A DNA stretch of 44,777 nt from Burkholderiales bacterium (GTDB lineage Bacteria; Pseudomonadota; Gammaproteobacteria; Burkholderiales; SG8-41): the NCBI GenBank assembly GCA_019749945.1, contig JAIEPF010000013.1:1-44777 (forward strand), in the 5' to 3' direction. Positions 25,802-33,315 of this stretch are shown here, in pieces. A program made the translations under genes and the position numbers. Under the pieces are notes generated by a model. It made no database searches, was not told the origin of the DNA, and saw nothing but the letters and a program-made list of their open reading frames with translations. Every line of letters starts with the position of its first letter. The first letter of the stretch is position 1.

Positions 25802-26311
25802 TTATTGGAACAACGGCGCGAGCAGGCCATGATACGGCTGCATCTGCAGCGCCGCCACGAACAACAGGTACAAAGAGGCAGTCAGCACTGCAGCGTAAAT
25901 CAGGCTGCGCTGCCATGAACAATAACGCGTTACCATGAAATAACCGGCAGTGAACAGGAATGCCGCCGGCAGCACTCCGGTGATGAAAGTCAGCGCCAGC
26001 AGCACGCCGATCATGCCGTAAGCGGCCGCCTCCCGCCGCCACGACGATTTCTTTTCGGGCGCCGCCTGCGCTTCTGCAACGGGTATATCCGGCGCCTGCA
26101 CCGAGATCATGTCCATCCGCAATTCCGCGGGCGAGCCGAAATTGTGCCAGGCCATCTGGATCAGGGTCAGCACAATGCCGAAAATCGCCAACGGCTGCGG
26201 AATCATTCGCGCGCGCGGCCCGAAATCCTGGCACATCCAGATGACGCCGGCAAAAAATGCCAGCAGCAGCACCGAAGCCAGGTTTTCCTGGGCATGGCGG
26301 CTGATCATCAT
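25802..26311 (-). CDS. tctB: TctB-family small membrane subunit
   Basis: 169 residues with four hydrophobic segments (ASVLLLAFFAGVIWMC, PQPLAIFGIVLTLIQMAW, MIGVLLALTFITGVLPAAFL and the C-terminal SLIYAAVLTASLYLLFVAAL). It is the poorly conserved small subunit of tripartite tricarboxylate transporters. Translation is coupled to tctA through the overlap at 26308-26311. ATG 26308 is an equally placed second start. Confidence 0.88.
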   Translation of the reverse strand: MMISRHAQENLASVLLLAFFAGVIWMCQDFGPRARMIPQPLAIFGIVLTLIQMAWHNFGSPAELRMDMISVQAPDIPVAEAQAAPEKKSSWRREAAAYGMIGVLLALTFITGVLPAAFLFTAGYFMVTRYCSWQRSLIYAAVLTASLYLLFVAALQMQPYHGLLAPLFQ

Positions 26312-27813
26312 GGCGCAACTCCAGCGGCAGCAGCCTGTTTACGCTTGCGCCGCCAGTTGCGCACGAAAGGCAGCGCGGCGGTGAACAGCACGAACAGCAG
26401 CATCGCCAGCGCAATCGGCCGCTCGAGCAGGAAATCGCGGCCGTACAGCGTCAGCGAAATATGCAGGTTGCGTTCGATCATCACCGCCAGCACCATGCCG
26501 ATGACAAAATTCGCCCGCGAATAGCGGTATTTGTCCATCAGGTAACCGAGGATGCCGAACACCGCGGCAACCACCACATCCTCGATGTACCCGCGCGTGG
26601 CATAAGCGCCGACAAAACACACGCCCAGCACGATGGGCACCATCAGGTTGGCCTGCAGCGAGGGCAGCCGTGCCAGCCACGGCGTGATGCCGAGGCCGAT
26701 GACGGTCACCGCGATATTGGCGATGACGATGATCCACACCATGCTGAACACGAGGTCGAGGTTTTTGGTCAGCATGTCCGGTCCAGGCACCACACCCAGG
26801 CCGATGAAGGCGACCAGCAGGATCGCCATGCTCTCGCCGCCGGGAATGCCGAAAGCCAGGGTCGGCATCAGGCCGCCGCCTTCGTTGGCACCCATGGTGG
26901 CATCCGGAGCGATCACGCCCTCGACTGCGCCCTTGCCGAAACGTTCCGGCGTTTTCGAGGTCTGCACCGCCTGCGCATAGGCGGCAAGTCCGGCGACGCT
27001 GGCGCCCACACCCGGCAGCACGCCGATCCACAGTCCGAGCAGGCTGGAGCGCACCACCAGCCACCAGTGGCTGAAGCCGTCGCGAACGCCCTGCCACACC
27101 GTGCTTTCCTCCTTCACCAGCGAACGGTCAACGATGGGGGTGCCCTTGATCGCGAGCTTCATCATTTCCGACACCGCGAAGAGGCCGATCATCGCCACCG
27201 GAAAGGAAATGCCCTCCATCAGGAATTCGCTGCCGAAGGTGAAACGCGGCGTCGCGGTCACCACGTCCATGCCGATGAAGGCCACCAGCACGCCAAGCAC
27301 GCTGGCGGTCAGGCCTTTCATCAGCGAACCCTCGCTGAAGGTGGCGATCACCGTCAGCCCCCACAGCGCCATCATCAGATATTCGCTGGGGCCCAGCGCG
27401 AGGATCACCGGGCGGATCAGCGGGATGCACAAGGCGAGGAAAACCGCGCCGATGATGCCGCCCAGCAATGCGCCGGTGGCGGAAGCCGCCAGCGCGCGCT
27501 TCGCCTGCCCCTGCTGGGTCATCGGATAACCGTCAAAACACAGGGCAAGCCCCTTGGCCGAGCCGGGCACGCTAAAGAGGATGCTGGTGACCGAATCTCC
27601 CCAGATGGTCGCGATATGCGCGCCGAGCAAGAGCGCCAGTGTTGCCGCGGTTTCAAAACCGTAGGTGAAGGGCAGCAGCAGCGCCATCGCCACCACGCCG
27701 CCGAGACCGGGCAGGATGCCGATGACCAGTCCGTAGACCACGCCGATCAGCATGAACAGCAGCGCCTGAGGCGTCAGCAGCGCCGTCAGGCCGGCGATGA
27801 TGGCTTCAATCAT
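26308..27813 (-). CDS. tctA: TctA-family large membrane subunit
   Basis: 501 residues, about 12 membrane helices. It is the translocating subunit of the tripartite tricarboxylate transporter. Family motifs are GVVYGLVIGILPGLGGVVAM near the N-terminus and the repeated-half counterpart GLWIGVLPGVGASVAGLAAY, together with EGVIAPDATMGANEGGGLMP and TLAFGIPGGESMAILL. First gene of the string: about 425 bases without a gene precede it, where its promoter must lie. Confidence 0.93.
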   Translation of the reverse strand: MIEAIIAGLTALLTPQALLFMLIGVVYGLVIGILPGLGGVVAMALLLPFTYGFETAATLALLLGAHIATIWGDSVTSILFSVPGSAKGLALCFDGYPMTQQGQAKRALAASATGALLGGIIGAVFLALCIPLIRPVILALGPSEYLMMALWGLTVIATFSEGSLMKGLTASVLGVLVAFIGMDVVTATPRFTFGSEFLMEGISFPVAMIGLFAVSEMMKLAIKGTPIVDRSLVKEESTVWQGVRDGFSHWWLVVRSSLLGLWIGVLPGVGASVAGLAAYAQAVQTSKTPERFGKGAVEGVIAPDATMGANEGGGLMPTLAFGIPGGESMAILLVAFIGLGVVPGPDMLTKNLDLVFSMVWIIVIANIAVTVIGLGITPWLARLPSLQANLMVPIVLGVCFVGAYATRGYIEDVVVAAVFGILGYLMDKYRYSRANFVIGMVLAVMIERNLHISLTLYGRDFLLERPIALAMLLFVLFTAALPFVRNWRRKRKQAAAAGVAP

Positions 27814-28238
27814 GCGCCGCGCCTTTTACGCTGCTGCACGGCGCGCACTTGCGGTTCAAACAGATCAACACGCGGTCTCCTCCGAAGTCTGCTGTCGCCG
27901 CCCCGCATGTTTTTTCCGCGGGTTTACGGCAACAGTGGCGCGACTTTACAGCAAGTTGCGCCAGCGCGACCACCGCAACACCCCCCTCACGTTCACAACA
28001 TGAAATTTTTGGCGCAAGCCACCACCTGCCTCCGGCGGCGATCAATGCCGGTGCGGGCAGGCCTTTGCAGTTGCGGCAACACTGTTGAAACACCGCTCGT
28101 AGAACCATCAGGCGCGTCTCGCAACAGCCGGCACCACGGTACATCGTCACAGCCGGCGCAGACTGCGATCCGAACTGATGGATGACTCGCCGCAGTTCGT
28201 CCGCCAGGCACAATAACTATTTGTTTTTATTATGTTTT
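27814..28238. other. 425-bp gene-free region upstream of tctA
   Basis: No convincing coding sequence: a 135-codon minus-strand frame here has eight scattered Cys pairs and no family look, so I reject it. The stretch contains GTTGCGGCAAC at 28070-28080, a short AT run near 28005-28015 and copy C of the 20-bp AT motif. It should hold the promoter and leader of the transporter operon; I see no clear sigma70 or sigma54 promoter. Confidence 0.5.
28212..28231. other. Recurrent 20-bp AT-rich motif, copy C
   Basis: The + strand reads AATAACTATTTGTTTTTATT, 17 of 20 identical to copy A. It lies 8-27 bases past the stop codon of the TPM gene at 28239 and at the far end of the tctA upstream region. Confidence 0.5.
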
Positions 28239-28736
28239 TTACAACAACACAGGGCGATTGCCGAGTTCATCCGGGTTGTCGGCAGTGGCCGGAAAATGCT
28301 GCGCCAGCAATGTCGTGATCTGCCGTATCCCCTCAAGCAACCCGGCCTCGAAACGCTGTTCGCGGAAAGCCTGCTCCATCACGCGGCAGATCGCCTCCCA
28401 TTGCGCCTGCGTCACCCGCGCGCTGATACCGCGGTCGGCCACGATCTCGATGTCGCGATCGACCCAGTTGATGTAGAGCAGCACACCGCTGTTGTCGGCG
28501 GTATCCCAGACCCCGAGTTGCGCAAACACTTCGCAGGCCCGCGCCCGCGGACTCTGGTTGCGCAGCAGCGGGCCAAGATCCAGACTCGCTTCAACCGCAA
28601 CGCGCAATTCGCCGCGATGCAGACGCTCGCTCTGCCTGACGGCGTCCTCGATGCGGCGCATCACTGCCGGTGAAAATGTGCGACGCGCCAGCCAGGGCGG
28701 CAGCAACAAGTGTTTGATCAAGCGTTTTATCTTCAA
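28239..28736 (-). CDS. TPM-domain protein (second TPM gene of the LemA cluster)
   Basis: 165 residues. A TPM (TLP18.3/Psb32/MOLO-1) domain fills most of it: SPAVMRRIEDAVRQSERLHR, ELRVAVEAS, then WDTADNSGVLLYINWVDRDI and EIVADRGISARV. No signal peptide is seen, but the N-terminus is basic and hydrophobic (KIKRLIKHLLLPPWLARR). The role of these domains is unclear. I chose TTG 28736 because GGGAGG stands eight bases upstream; it begins one base after the stop of the previous gene (TGA-C-TTG). A longer reading to 28880 would overlap the Gly-rich end of that gene. Confidence 0.75.
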   Translation of the reverse strand: MKIKRLIKHLLLPPWLARRTFSPAVMRRIEDAVRQSERLHRGELRVAVEASLDLGPLLRNQSPRARACEVFAQLGVWDTADNSGVLLYINWVDRDIEIVADRGISARVTQAQWEAICRVMEQAFREQRFEAGLLEGIRQITTLLAQHFPATADNPDELGNRPVLL

Positions 28737-28737
28737 G

Positions 28738-29610
28738 TCACCAGCCTCCCGAGGCGCCGCCGCCACCCGAACGTCCGCCGCCGCCACCGAATCCACCACC
28801 ACCAAAACCCCCGCCGCCTGAAGACCACGAGCCGCCGCCCATCGAACCGCCACCGAAGGATGCCCGCGCCCCCGCTGCAAGGCTGATCACAAAGGCGACA
28901 ACAGCCGCGATGGATGACAAGACAAGGCTGCTGATGACCAGCCAGAGGATGAATCCGGACAGCACCGCCATGACGCCGGCCGCACCCAGCCGCCCGAACA
29001 CCGCGCGCAACCCGTGATTGATGACACTGAACAGCACAAACGCGGCAATCAGCCATTCCGGATTGAACGGCAGATTCACCGGGCCGCTGCGCGGCGCCGC
29101 AGCCGGCGGCGGCAAGGCCTCGCCGCCGACCACGCTGATGATGCGCGAAACACCAGCCTCGACACCGGCGGCAAAATCCCCGCGTTTGAACTGCGGCACG
29201 ATGTCGTCACTGATGATGCGTTTGGATGTCGCATCGGTCAGCACGCCCTCAAGCCCGTAACCGACCTCGATGCGCAGCTTGCGATCATCCTTGGCAATGA
29301 CCAGCAACACGCCGTCGTCAACGCCCTTGCGCCCCAGTTTCCACTGTTCGAAAGCGCGCACGGCGTACTGCTCGATGGTCTCGGGCTGCACCGTGGGCAC
29401 CATCAACACCGCGATCTGGGCGCCCTTTTTTGCCTCGAAGGCGGCAAGCTGCCGCTCAAGTTCGGAGATGCGCTCCGCGGACAGCGTGCCGGTGAGGTCG
29501 GTGACGCGCGCCTTTAGCGGCGGCACCGCCACATCCGCGGCCGCGCTGAGGACGGAAAAACACAGTAATGCCGCGGCGACCAGTGCGCGCGGCCACACCA
29601 TCACGGACAT
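28738..29610 (-). CDS. YgcG-type TPM-domain protein with Gly-rich tail
   Basis: 290 residues. Signal peptide (about 1-25, ending LSAAADV), a TPM domain (RVTDLTGTLSAERISELERQ, then GVDDGVLLVIAKDDRKLRIE and VGYGLEGVLTDATSKRII), two close membrane segments (about 190-245) and a Gly/Ser tail ending GGGGASGGW. This layout is standard for YgcG-like proteins, which usually sit beside lemA. Membrane-anchored, with the TPM domain most likely in the periplasm. It starts three bases after the LemA stop. Confidence 0.88.
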   Translation of the reverse strand: MSVMVWPRALVAAALLCFSVLSAAADVAVPPLKARVTDLTGTLSAERISELERQLAAFEAKKGAQIAVLMVPTVQPETIEQYAVRAFEQWKLGRKGVDDGVLLVIAKDDRKLRIEVGYGLEGVLTDATSKRIISDDIVPQFKRGDFAAGVEAGVSRIISVVGGEALPPPAAAPRSGPVNLPFNPEWLIAAFVLFSVINHGLRAVFGRLGAAGVMAVLSGFILWLVISSLVLSSIAAVVAFVISLAAGARASFGGGSMGGGSWSSGGGGFGGGGFGGGGGRSGGGGASGGW

Positions 29611-29613
29611 GGG

Positions 29614-30297
29614 TTACTTGGTCGCCGGCACCGTGTATTCGTTGGGAGGGCTGGATGGCGCGTTCGGCGGACTGGCCGGTGCGGCCGGTGCCGGCGCCGC
29701 AGCAGGTTTGCCGAAATCGACCTTCGGCGGCTTGCTGATTTCCTTTTCGTTCTCGACCGTGAACTGCGGCTTTTCCTTGTGGCCGAACAGCATCGCCGTC
29801 AGATTGCTCGGGAACGAACGTACAACCACGTTGTACTCGCGCACCGCCTGGATGTAACGGTTGCGCGCCACGGTGATGCGGTTTTCGGTGCCTTCAAGCT
29901 GCGCCTGCAGATCGCGGAAATTGGCGTCTGACTTGAGTTGCGGATAATTCTCCGATACCAACAGCAACCGCGACAGCGCGGATGACAGTTCGCCCTGCGC
30001 CTGAGCAAAGCGCGCGAAAGCCTGCGGATCGTTGACCAGTTCCGGCGTGGCCTGGATCGAGCCCACCTTGGCGCGGGCATTGGTCACGCCGAGCAGCACG
30101 TCGCGCTCCTGTGCGGCGAATCCCTTGACGGTCTCGACCAGGTTCGGAATCAGGTCGGCGCGGCGCTGGTACTGGTTGACCACCTCCGCCCAACTCGCCT
30201 TGACCTGTTCATCGGTCGTCTGCAGCGTGTTGTAACCGCAACCGCCCAGCAAGGTCGTCAGCAGCAGAACCATTATCAAAGCAACTTTTTTGTTCAT
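29614..30297 (-). CDS. lemA: LemA-family lipoprotein
   Basis: 227 residues. The N-terminus MNKKVALIMVLLLTTLLGGC is a lipoprotein signal with lipobox LGGC (Cys20). The LemA core follows: DEQVKASWAEVVNQYQRRAD, LIPNLVETVKGFAAQERDVL and NRYIQAVREYNVVVRSFPSN. The C-terminal extension is Pro/Ala-rich. LemA proteins are long helical bundles of unknown job. First gene of the lemA-ygcG-TPM string, 29 bases after the glycosylase stop, so possibly read through from tsaB. Confidence 0.92.
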   Translation of the reverse strand: MNKKVALIMVLLLTTLLGGCGYNTLQTTDEQVKASWAEVVNQYQRRADLIPNLVETVKGFAAQERDVLLGVTNARAKVGSIQATPELVNDPQAFARFAQAQGELSSALSRLLLVSENYPQLKSDANFRDLQAQLEGTENRITVARNRYIQAVREYNVVVRSFPSNLTAMLFGHKEKPQFTVENEKEISKPPKVDFGKPAAAPAPAAPASPPNAPSSPPNEYTVPATK

Positions 30298-30326
30298 TTC
30301 CGCACCTCAGTCAGTCTTGATTCGCA

Positions 30327-31091
30327 TCATGTGGTGGCGGCACGGGACATTTTCAAGTCCGCCATGGTCTTTACCGCGAAACACAGATCTTCCCACGCTT
30401 TGGCCTTGTCATTCAGCGTGCGCAACAGGTACGCCGGATGGTAGGTCACGATCAGCGGAATGCCGCGCCAGGCATGCACCTGCCCGCGCAGGCTGGCGAT
30501 GCTGGCATCGCGCCCCAGCAGGTTGACCGCGGCCACCTTGCCCAGCGCGATGATCAGTTTCGGCCGGATCAGTTCGATCTGGCGCTGCAGATAGACGCTG
30601 CAGGCCTGCGCCTCTTCCGGCTGCGGATTGCGGTTGCCGGGCGGACGGCATTTGACGATGTTGGCGATGTAGACATTGGCGCCGCGTTTGAGCGCGATCG
30701 CCGCCAGCATGTTGTCGAGCAATTTTCCCGCCTGCCCGACAAAGGGCTCGCCCTGCGCATCCTCGTCCGCGCCCGGGCCTTCACCGACAAACAGCCAGTC
30801 GGCGTTTTCATCGCCGACGCCGAATACCGTCTTGTTGCGCTTCTGATGCAGCGCACACGCCGTACATTCGGCGACACAGGACTTCAGCGCCGGCCAGTCC
30901 ATGCCGGAGACCGGACCGGGATCGGCGCCGCGGGCGACGGCAGGCACCGCGACAACTGCGTCGGGCTCACGCGCCGCCAGAACTTCAGCCGTCGCAACGG
31001 CAGTCTGCGGCGCATCGCGCAATCGCCATAGCGGACTGATGCCGATCTCCTTCAGCAACTCTTCACGGCGTGTATTGGGGTCGCTTGTCAT
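30327..31091 (-). CDS. Family 4 uracil-DNA glycosylase with [4Fe-4S] cluster
   Basis: 254 residues. It removes uracil from DNA. An acidic/variable N-terminal part (about 1-70) precedes the family 4 core: Cys ligands in CVAECTACALHQKRNKTVFG, the active-site motif FVGEGPGADEDAQGEPFVGQ, YIANIVKCRPPGNRNPQPEE (further Cys ligands here and at ACSVYLQRQI) and the HPAYLLR motif. ATG 31091 is preferred; GTG 31106 would add five residues. It follows rimI by about 76 bases containing two small hairpins. Confidence 0.92.
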   Translation of the reverse strand: MTSDPNTRREELLKEIGISPLWRLRDAPQTAVATAEVLAAREPDAVVAVPAVARGADPGPVSGMDWPALKSCVAECTACALHQKRNKTVFGVGDENADWLFVGEGPGADEDAQGEPFVGQAGKLLDNMLAAIALKRGANVYIANIVKCRPPGNRNPQPEEAQACSVYLQRQIELIRPKLIIALGKVAAVNLLGRDASIASLRGQVHAWRGIPLIVTYHPAYLLRTLNDKAKAWEDLCFAVKTMADLKMSRAATT

Positions 31092-31095
31092 ATCC

Positions 31096-31156
31096 GGTGG
31101 CGGCACGAATTACCGCCGCCATTCCGATTCAAGGTGCGGCACGGAGTATTGCCGCC
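31096..31156. repeat. Two tandem GC hairpins between rimI and the glycosylase gene
   Basis: GGTGGCGG (31096-31103) faces CCGCCGCC (31113-31120), and GCGGCA (31136-31141) faces TGCCGC (31150-31155). Both carry GCGGCACG at the left arm, so they look like two diverged copies of one unit. Confidence 0.5.
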
Positions 31157-31167
31157 AGTCCTGATGT

Positions 31168-31632
31168 TCATGACAGCTTTTTTTCCATGGTGACCGCGTC
31201 TTCGCGCACCGCACCCGCCGGATAATAAGCCCGGCGCACGCCGATTTCGGCAAAACCGTGCCGTGCATACAAGGCACGGCCGGCGGCATTCGACTCCCGC
31301 ACTTCCAGGAAAATCGTCTGCGCGCCGCAGTCCCGCGCCAGCTTGACGACAAAACGCAGCAGTTCGCCGCCGAGCCCCCGGCGCTGCAGCGGCAAGGCGA
31401 TGCTCAGGTTGAGCAGGTGCGCCTCCCCCGCCGCGATCATCATCACGCTGTATCCGGCCACGCCGCCTTCACGCTCCATGACCCAGCAGTGATATCCCGC
31501 CTCCAGCGAATCGGTGAAATTGCCGATGGTCCACGGATGCGTATACACCGTGCGCTCGATCGCCTCCACCGCAGCCAGATCGCCCGCCGCCATGCGCCGC
31601 ATCCGCGGCAGCTCATCCAGTCGCGCGCTCAT
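31168..31632 (-). CDS. rimI: Ribosomal protein S18 alanine N-acetyltransferase
   Basis: 154 residues, GNAT fold. RimI acetylates the N-terminus of ribosomal protein S18. The acetyl-CoA site is LSIALPLQRRGLGGELLRFV, preceded by EAHLLNL, with FLEVRESNAAGRALYARHGF and RRAYYP further on. It overlaps the end of tsaB by four bases (ATGA), the usual tsaB-rimI pairing. Confidence 0.92.
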   Translation of the reverse strand: MSARLDELPRMRRMAAGDLAAVEAIERTVYTHPWTIGNFTDSLEAGYHCWVMEREGGVAGYSVMMIAAGEAHLLNLSIALPLQRRGLGGELLRFVVKLARDCGAQTIFLEVRESNAAGRALYARHGFAEIGVRRAYYPAGAVREDAVTMEKKLS

Positions 31633-32300
31633 CGTTCCGCCGTTTTCAGCGCGACCTTGTCACGAATGTACAAGGGCGCCGCCGCCTCCGCCCGGATGCC
31701 GCACCCGGCAGCGAACACCGGTGCGGCCAGCCGCGCGATGTCGCGGGCATGCGGATAGACATCGTCCGCCACCTTGATCAGCGCGGCGCCATAACGCTGC
31801 CGCAACAGCTCGCGGTATGCCGCAAAGCCGCTGCCGCATCCGCTCCAGCCATCGCCCGGCAGTTGCGGCGCGGCAGCCGGCGTACAGACCCGCGGCGCGG
31901 ACACCTCGACGTAGGCATCGCCTTCCCGCACATAGGCCGCGTGGTAAATCTCCTGCATCCGCGCATCGAGGCAGCACAGCACCTTTGCGCCGCCGCAGGC
32001 CAGCGCCATCGCATGCAGGGTGCCGATGCCGGCCAGCGGAATATCCGACGGAAACGCCAGGCCCTGCGCCACGGCACAGGCGATGCGCAGGCCGGTGAAG
32101 GAACCCGGGCCCCTGCCATAGGCAATACCGTCGAGCCCGGCCAGACCCCGCCCCCCCTCGGCCAGCACGGCGTCCGCCATGCCGATCAGGATTGCGGAAT
32201 GCGCCTGACCGGCGCGCGCTGCGCGCTCGTACACGGCCCCGTCCCGCCACAGGGCGACGCTGCAATGCTCGGTTGAAGTGTCCAGCGCGAGAATATTCAT
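31629..32300 (-). CDS. tsaB: tRNA threonylcarbamoyladenosine biosynthesis protein TsaB
   Basis: 223 residues. TsaB is the non-catalytic partner of TsaD in making t6A37 in tRNA. The N-terminus MNILALDTSTEHCSVALWRD and the motif GIAYGRGPGSFTGLRIACAV are diagnostic. The end shows the family-typical loss of the ATPase residues found in TsaD. Start ATG 32300. It heads a string tsaB-rimI-glycosylase on the minus strand, divergent from the gene at 32431. Confidence 0.95.
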   Translation of the reverse strand: MNILALDTSTEHCSVALWRDGAVYERAARAGQAHSAILIGMADAVLAEGGRGLAGLDGIAYGRGPGSFTGLRIACAVAQGLAFPSDIPLAGIGTLHAMALACGGAKVLCCLDARMQEIYHAAYVREGDAYVEVSAPRVCTPAAAPQLPGDGWSGCGSGFAAYRELLRQRYGAALIKVADDVYPHARDIARLAAPVFAAGCGIRAEAAAPLYIRDKVALKTAER

Positions 32301-32373
32301 GATTGGACTTCGCTCACTGCGGATTGTAGCCGACGCAGCGCCATGATCACCCCATCCGCCCGATGACCTGCGT

Positions 32374-32379
32374 TATACT
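32374..32379 (+). promoter_or_regulatory. Possible -10 box (TATACT) upstream of the small membrane protein
   Basis: TATACT lies 52 bases before ATG 32431 in the divergent gap with tsaB. No good -35 box is seen 17 bases upstream, so the call is weak. Confidence 0.25.
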
Positions 32380-32430
32380 GAGGACCGGTTTTATTCCGCC
32401 GGCAAATTAGAGGGTTACGGAACCTGCACG

Positions 32431-32748
32431 ATGAGAGCCATACTCACCACGCTTGGGGCGTTTCTGGTCGGCGGACTGATACTCCTCGGCATCGGCGGCA
32501 TTGCCTACCACCTGTTCCGCGAAGACGGCTGGTTTTCCCAGGGCCTGGGCGCACTGTGGCGGGCGCATTACCAGACGCCGGTGATGACCGTCATCCTGAT
32601 CATCGCCGCGATTTTTGTCGCAAGGAGCCTGTACGGCGCGCAGATCGGTGGCAAGCGCGAAAGCAGGATTCCCGATTTTGTGCTGTTTGCCTTCATCGCC
32701 ACCGGCATTTTCTTTCTCGGCCGCCTGATTACCTCCGGCCATATCTGA
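32431..32748 (+). CDS. Hypothetical small integral membrane protein
   Basis: 105 residues, family not recognised. Three hydrophobic segments: about 5-28 (TTLGAFLVGGLILLGIGGIA), 50-67 (PVMTVILIIAAIFVARSL) and 82-100 (FVLFAFIATGIFFLGRLI). The loop between the first two is polar with Trp residues. It is an inner-membrane protein by composition. Codon use is like that of the neighbours. It precedes the RidA gene by 65 bases on the same strand. Confidence 0.75.
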   Translation: MRAILTTLGAFLVGGLILLGIGGIAYHLFREDGWFSQGLGALWRAHYQTPVMTVILIIAAIFVARSLYGAQIGGKRESRIPDFVLFAFIATGIFFLGRLITSGHI

Positions 32749-32813
32749 ACCGCGCTGCACGCCGGACGCGGCAGTCATTTCCCTGAAACCCCGACCTTGT
32801 GGAGTTAAACATC

Positions 32814-33164
32814 ATGAGCGACATCAAACGATTCAACAGCGACAAACGCCTGTCGCGTGCCGTCACCCACGGCAACGTGGCCTACCTCGCCGGCATCACT
32901 GCCGATGACCGCAGCAAGGGCATGCGCGAACAGACCGCCGAAATCCTCGCCAAGATCGATGCCATGCTGAAAGCCGCGGGCACCGACAAGTCAAAACTGC
33001 TGTCGGCGGTGATCTGGATCAGCGACATGCGCGCGAAACCGCAGATGGATGAAGCCTGGGCGGCCTGGGCCGACCCGCAGAACCTGCCGGCGCGCGCCTG
33101 CGTCGAGGCCCGGCTCGGCACGCCGGACACGCTGGTTGAAATCATGGTGCAGGCAGCGAAATAA
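32814..33164 (+). CDS. RidA-family protein
   Basis: 116 residues, the size of RidA/YjgF proteins, trimeric enzymes that clear reactive enamine/imine intermediates. The start MSDIKRFNSDKRLSRAVTHG and the end ARACVEARLGTPDTLVEIMV follow the family. Arg in CVEARL is at the place of the catalytic Arg. The subgroup differs from canonical RidA at the N-terminus, so deaminase activity is not assured. ATG 32814 is chosen because GGAG at 32801-32804 lies nine bases upstream. A strong terminator follows. Confidence 0.88.
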   Translation: MSDIKRFNSDKRLSRAVTHGNVAYLAGITADDRSKGMREQTAEILAKIDAMLKAAGTDKSKLLSAVIWISDMRAKPQMDEAWAAWADPQNLPARACVEARLGTPDTLVEIMVQAAK

Positions 33165-33170
33165 GGCGCG

Positions 33171-33261
33171 GCGAATACATCGTCGCCTGGCCTGACACAC
33201 CGCGGCGAACGGAGACTTCGCCTGTTCTAAGCGACGTTGCGAATGAGTCGTCGCTTGGTCT
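33171..33261. repeat. Imperfect direct repeat after the RidA gene
   Basis: Two 23-base copies, 33171-33193 and 33239-33261, agree at 18 positions (both GCGAAT...TCGTCGC.TGG.CT). The second can also fold: AAGCGACG (33229-33236) with CGTCGCTT (33249-33256). Confidence 0.5.
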
Positions 33262-33262
33262 T

Positions 33263-33301
33263 AAAAACAAAAACGGCGCTGAATGCGCCGTTTTTGTTTT
33301 T
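33263..33301. terminator. Strong bidirectional terminator
   Basis: A perfect 17-base stem, AAAAACAAAAACGGCGC with its complement around loop TGAAT, with T-runs on both strands. It serves the RidA gene (+) and the DGQHR gene (-), which converge here. Confidence 0.95.
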
Positions 33302-33315
33302 TCAAGCAACTCGCT

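Noticed and set aside
26461..28185. 574-codon open frame on + opposite tctA
   Set aside because: Same reason: it mirrors tctA, with no family features of its own.
27806..28213. 135-codon frame on - in the tctA upstream gap
   Set aside because: Overlaps the tctA start, is rich in scattered Cys, and has no recognisable domain or ribosome site.
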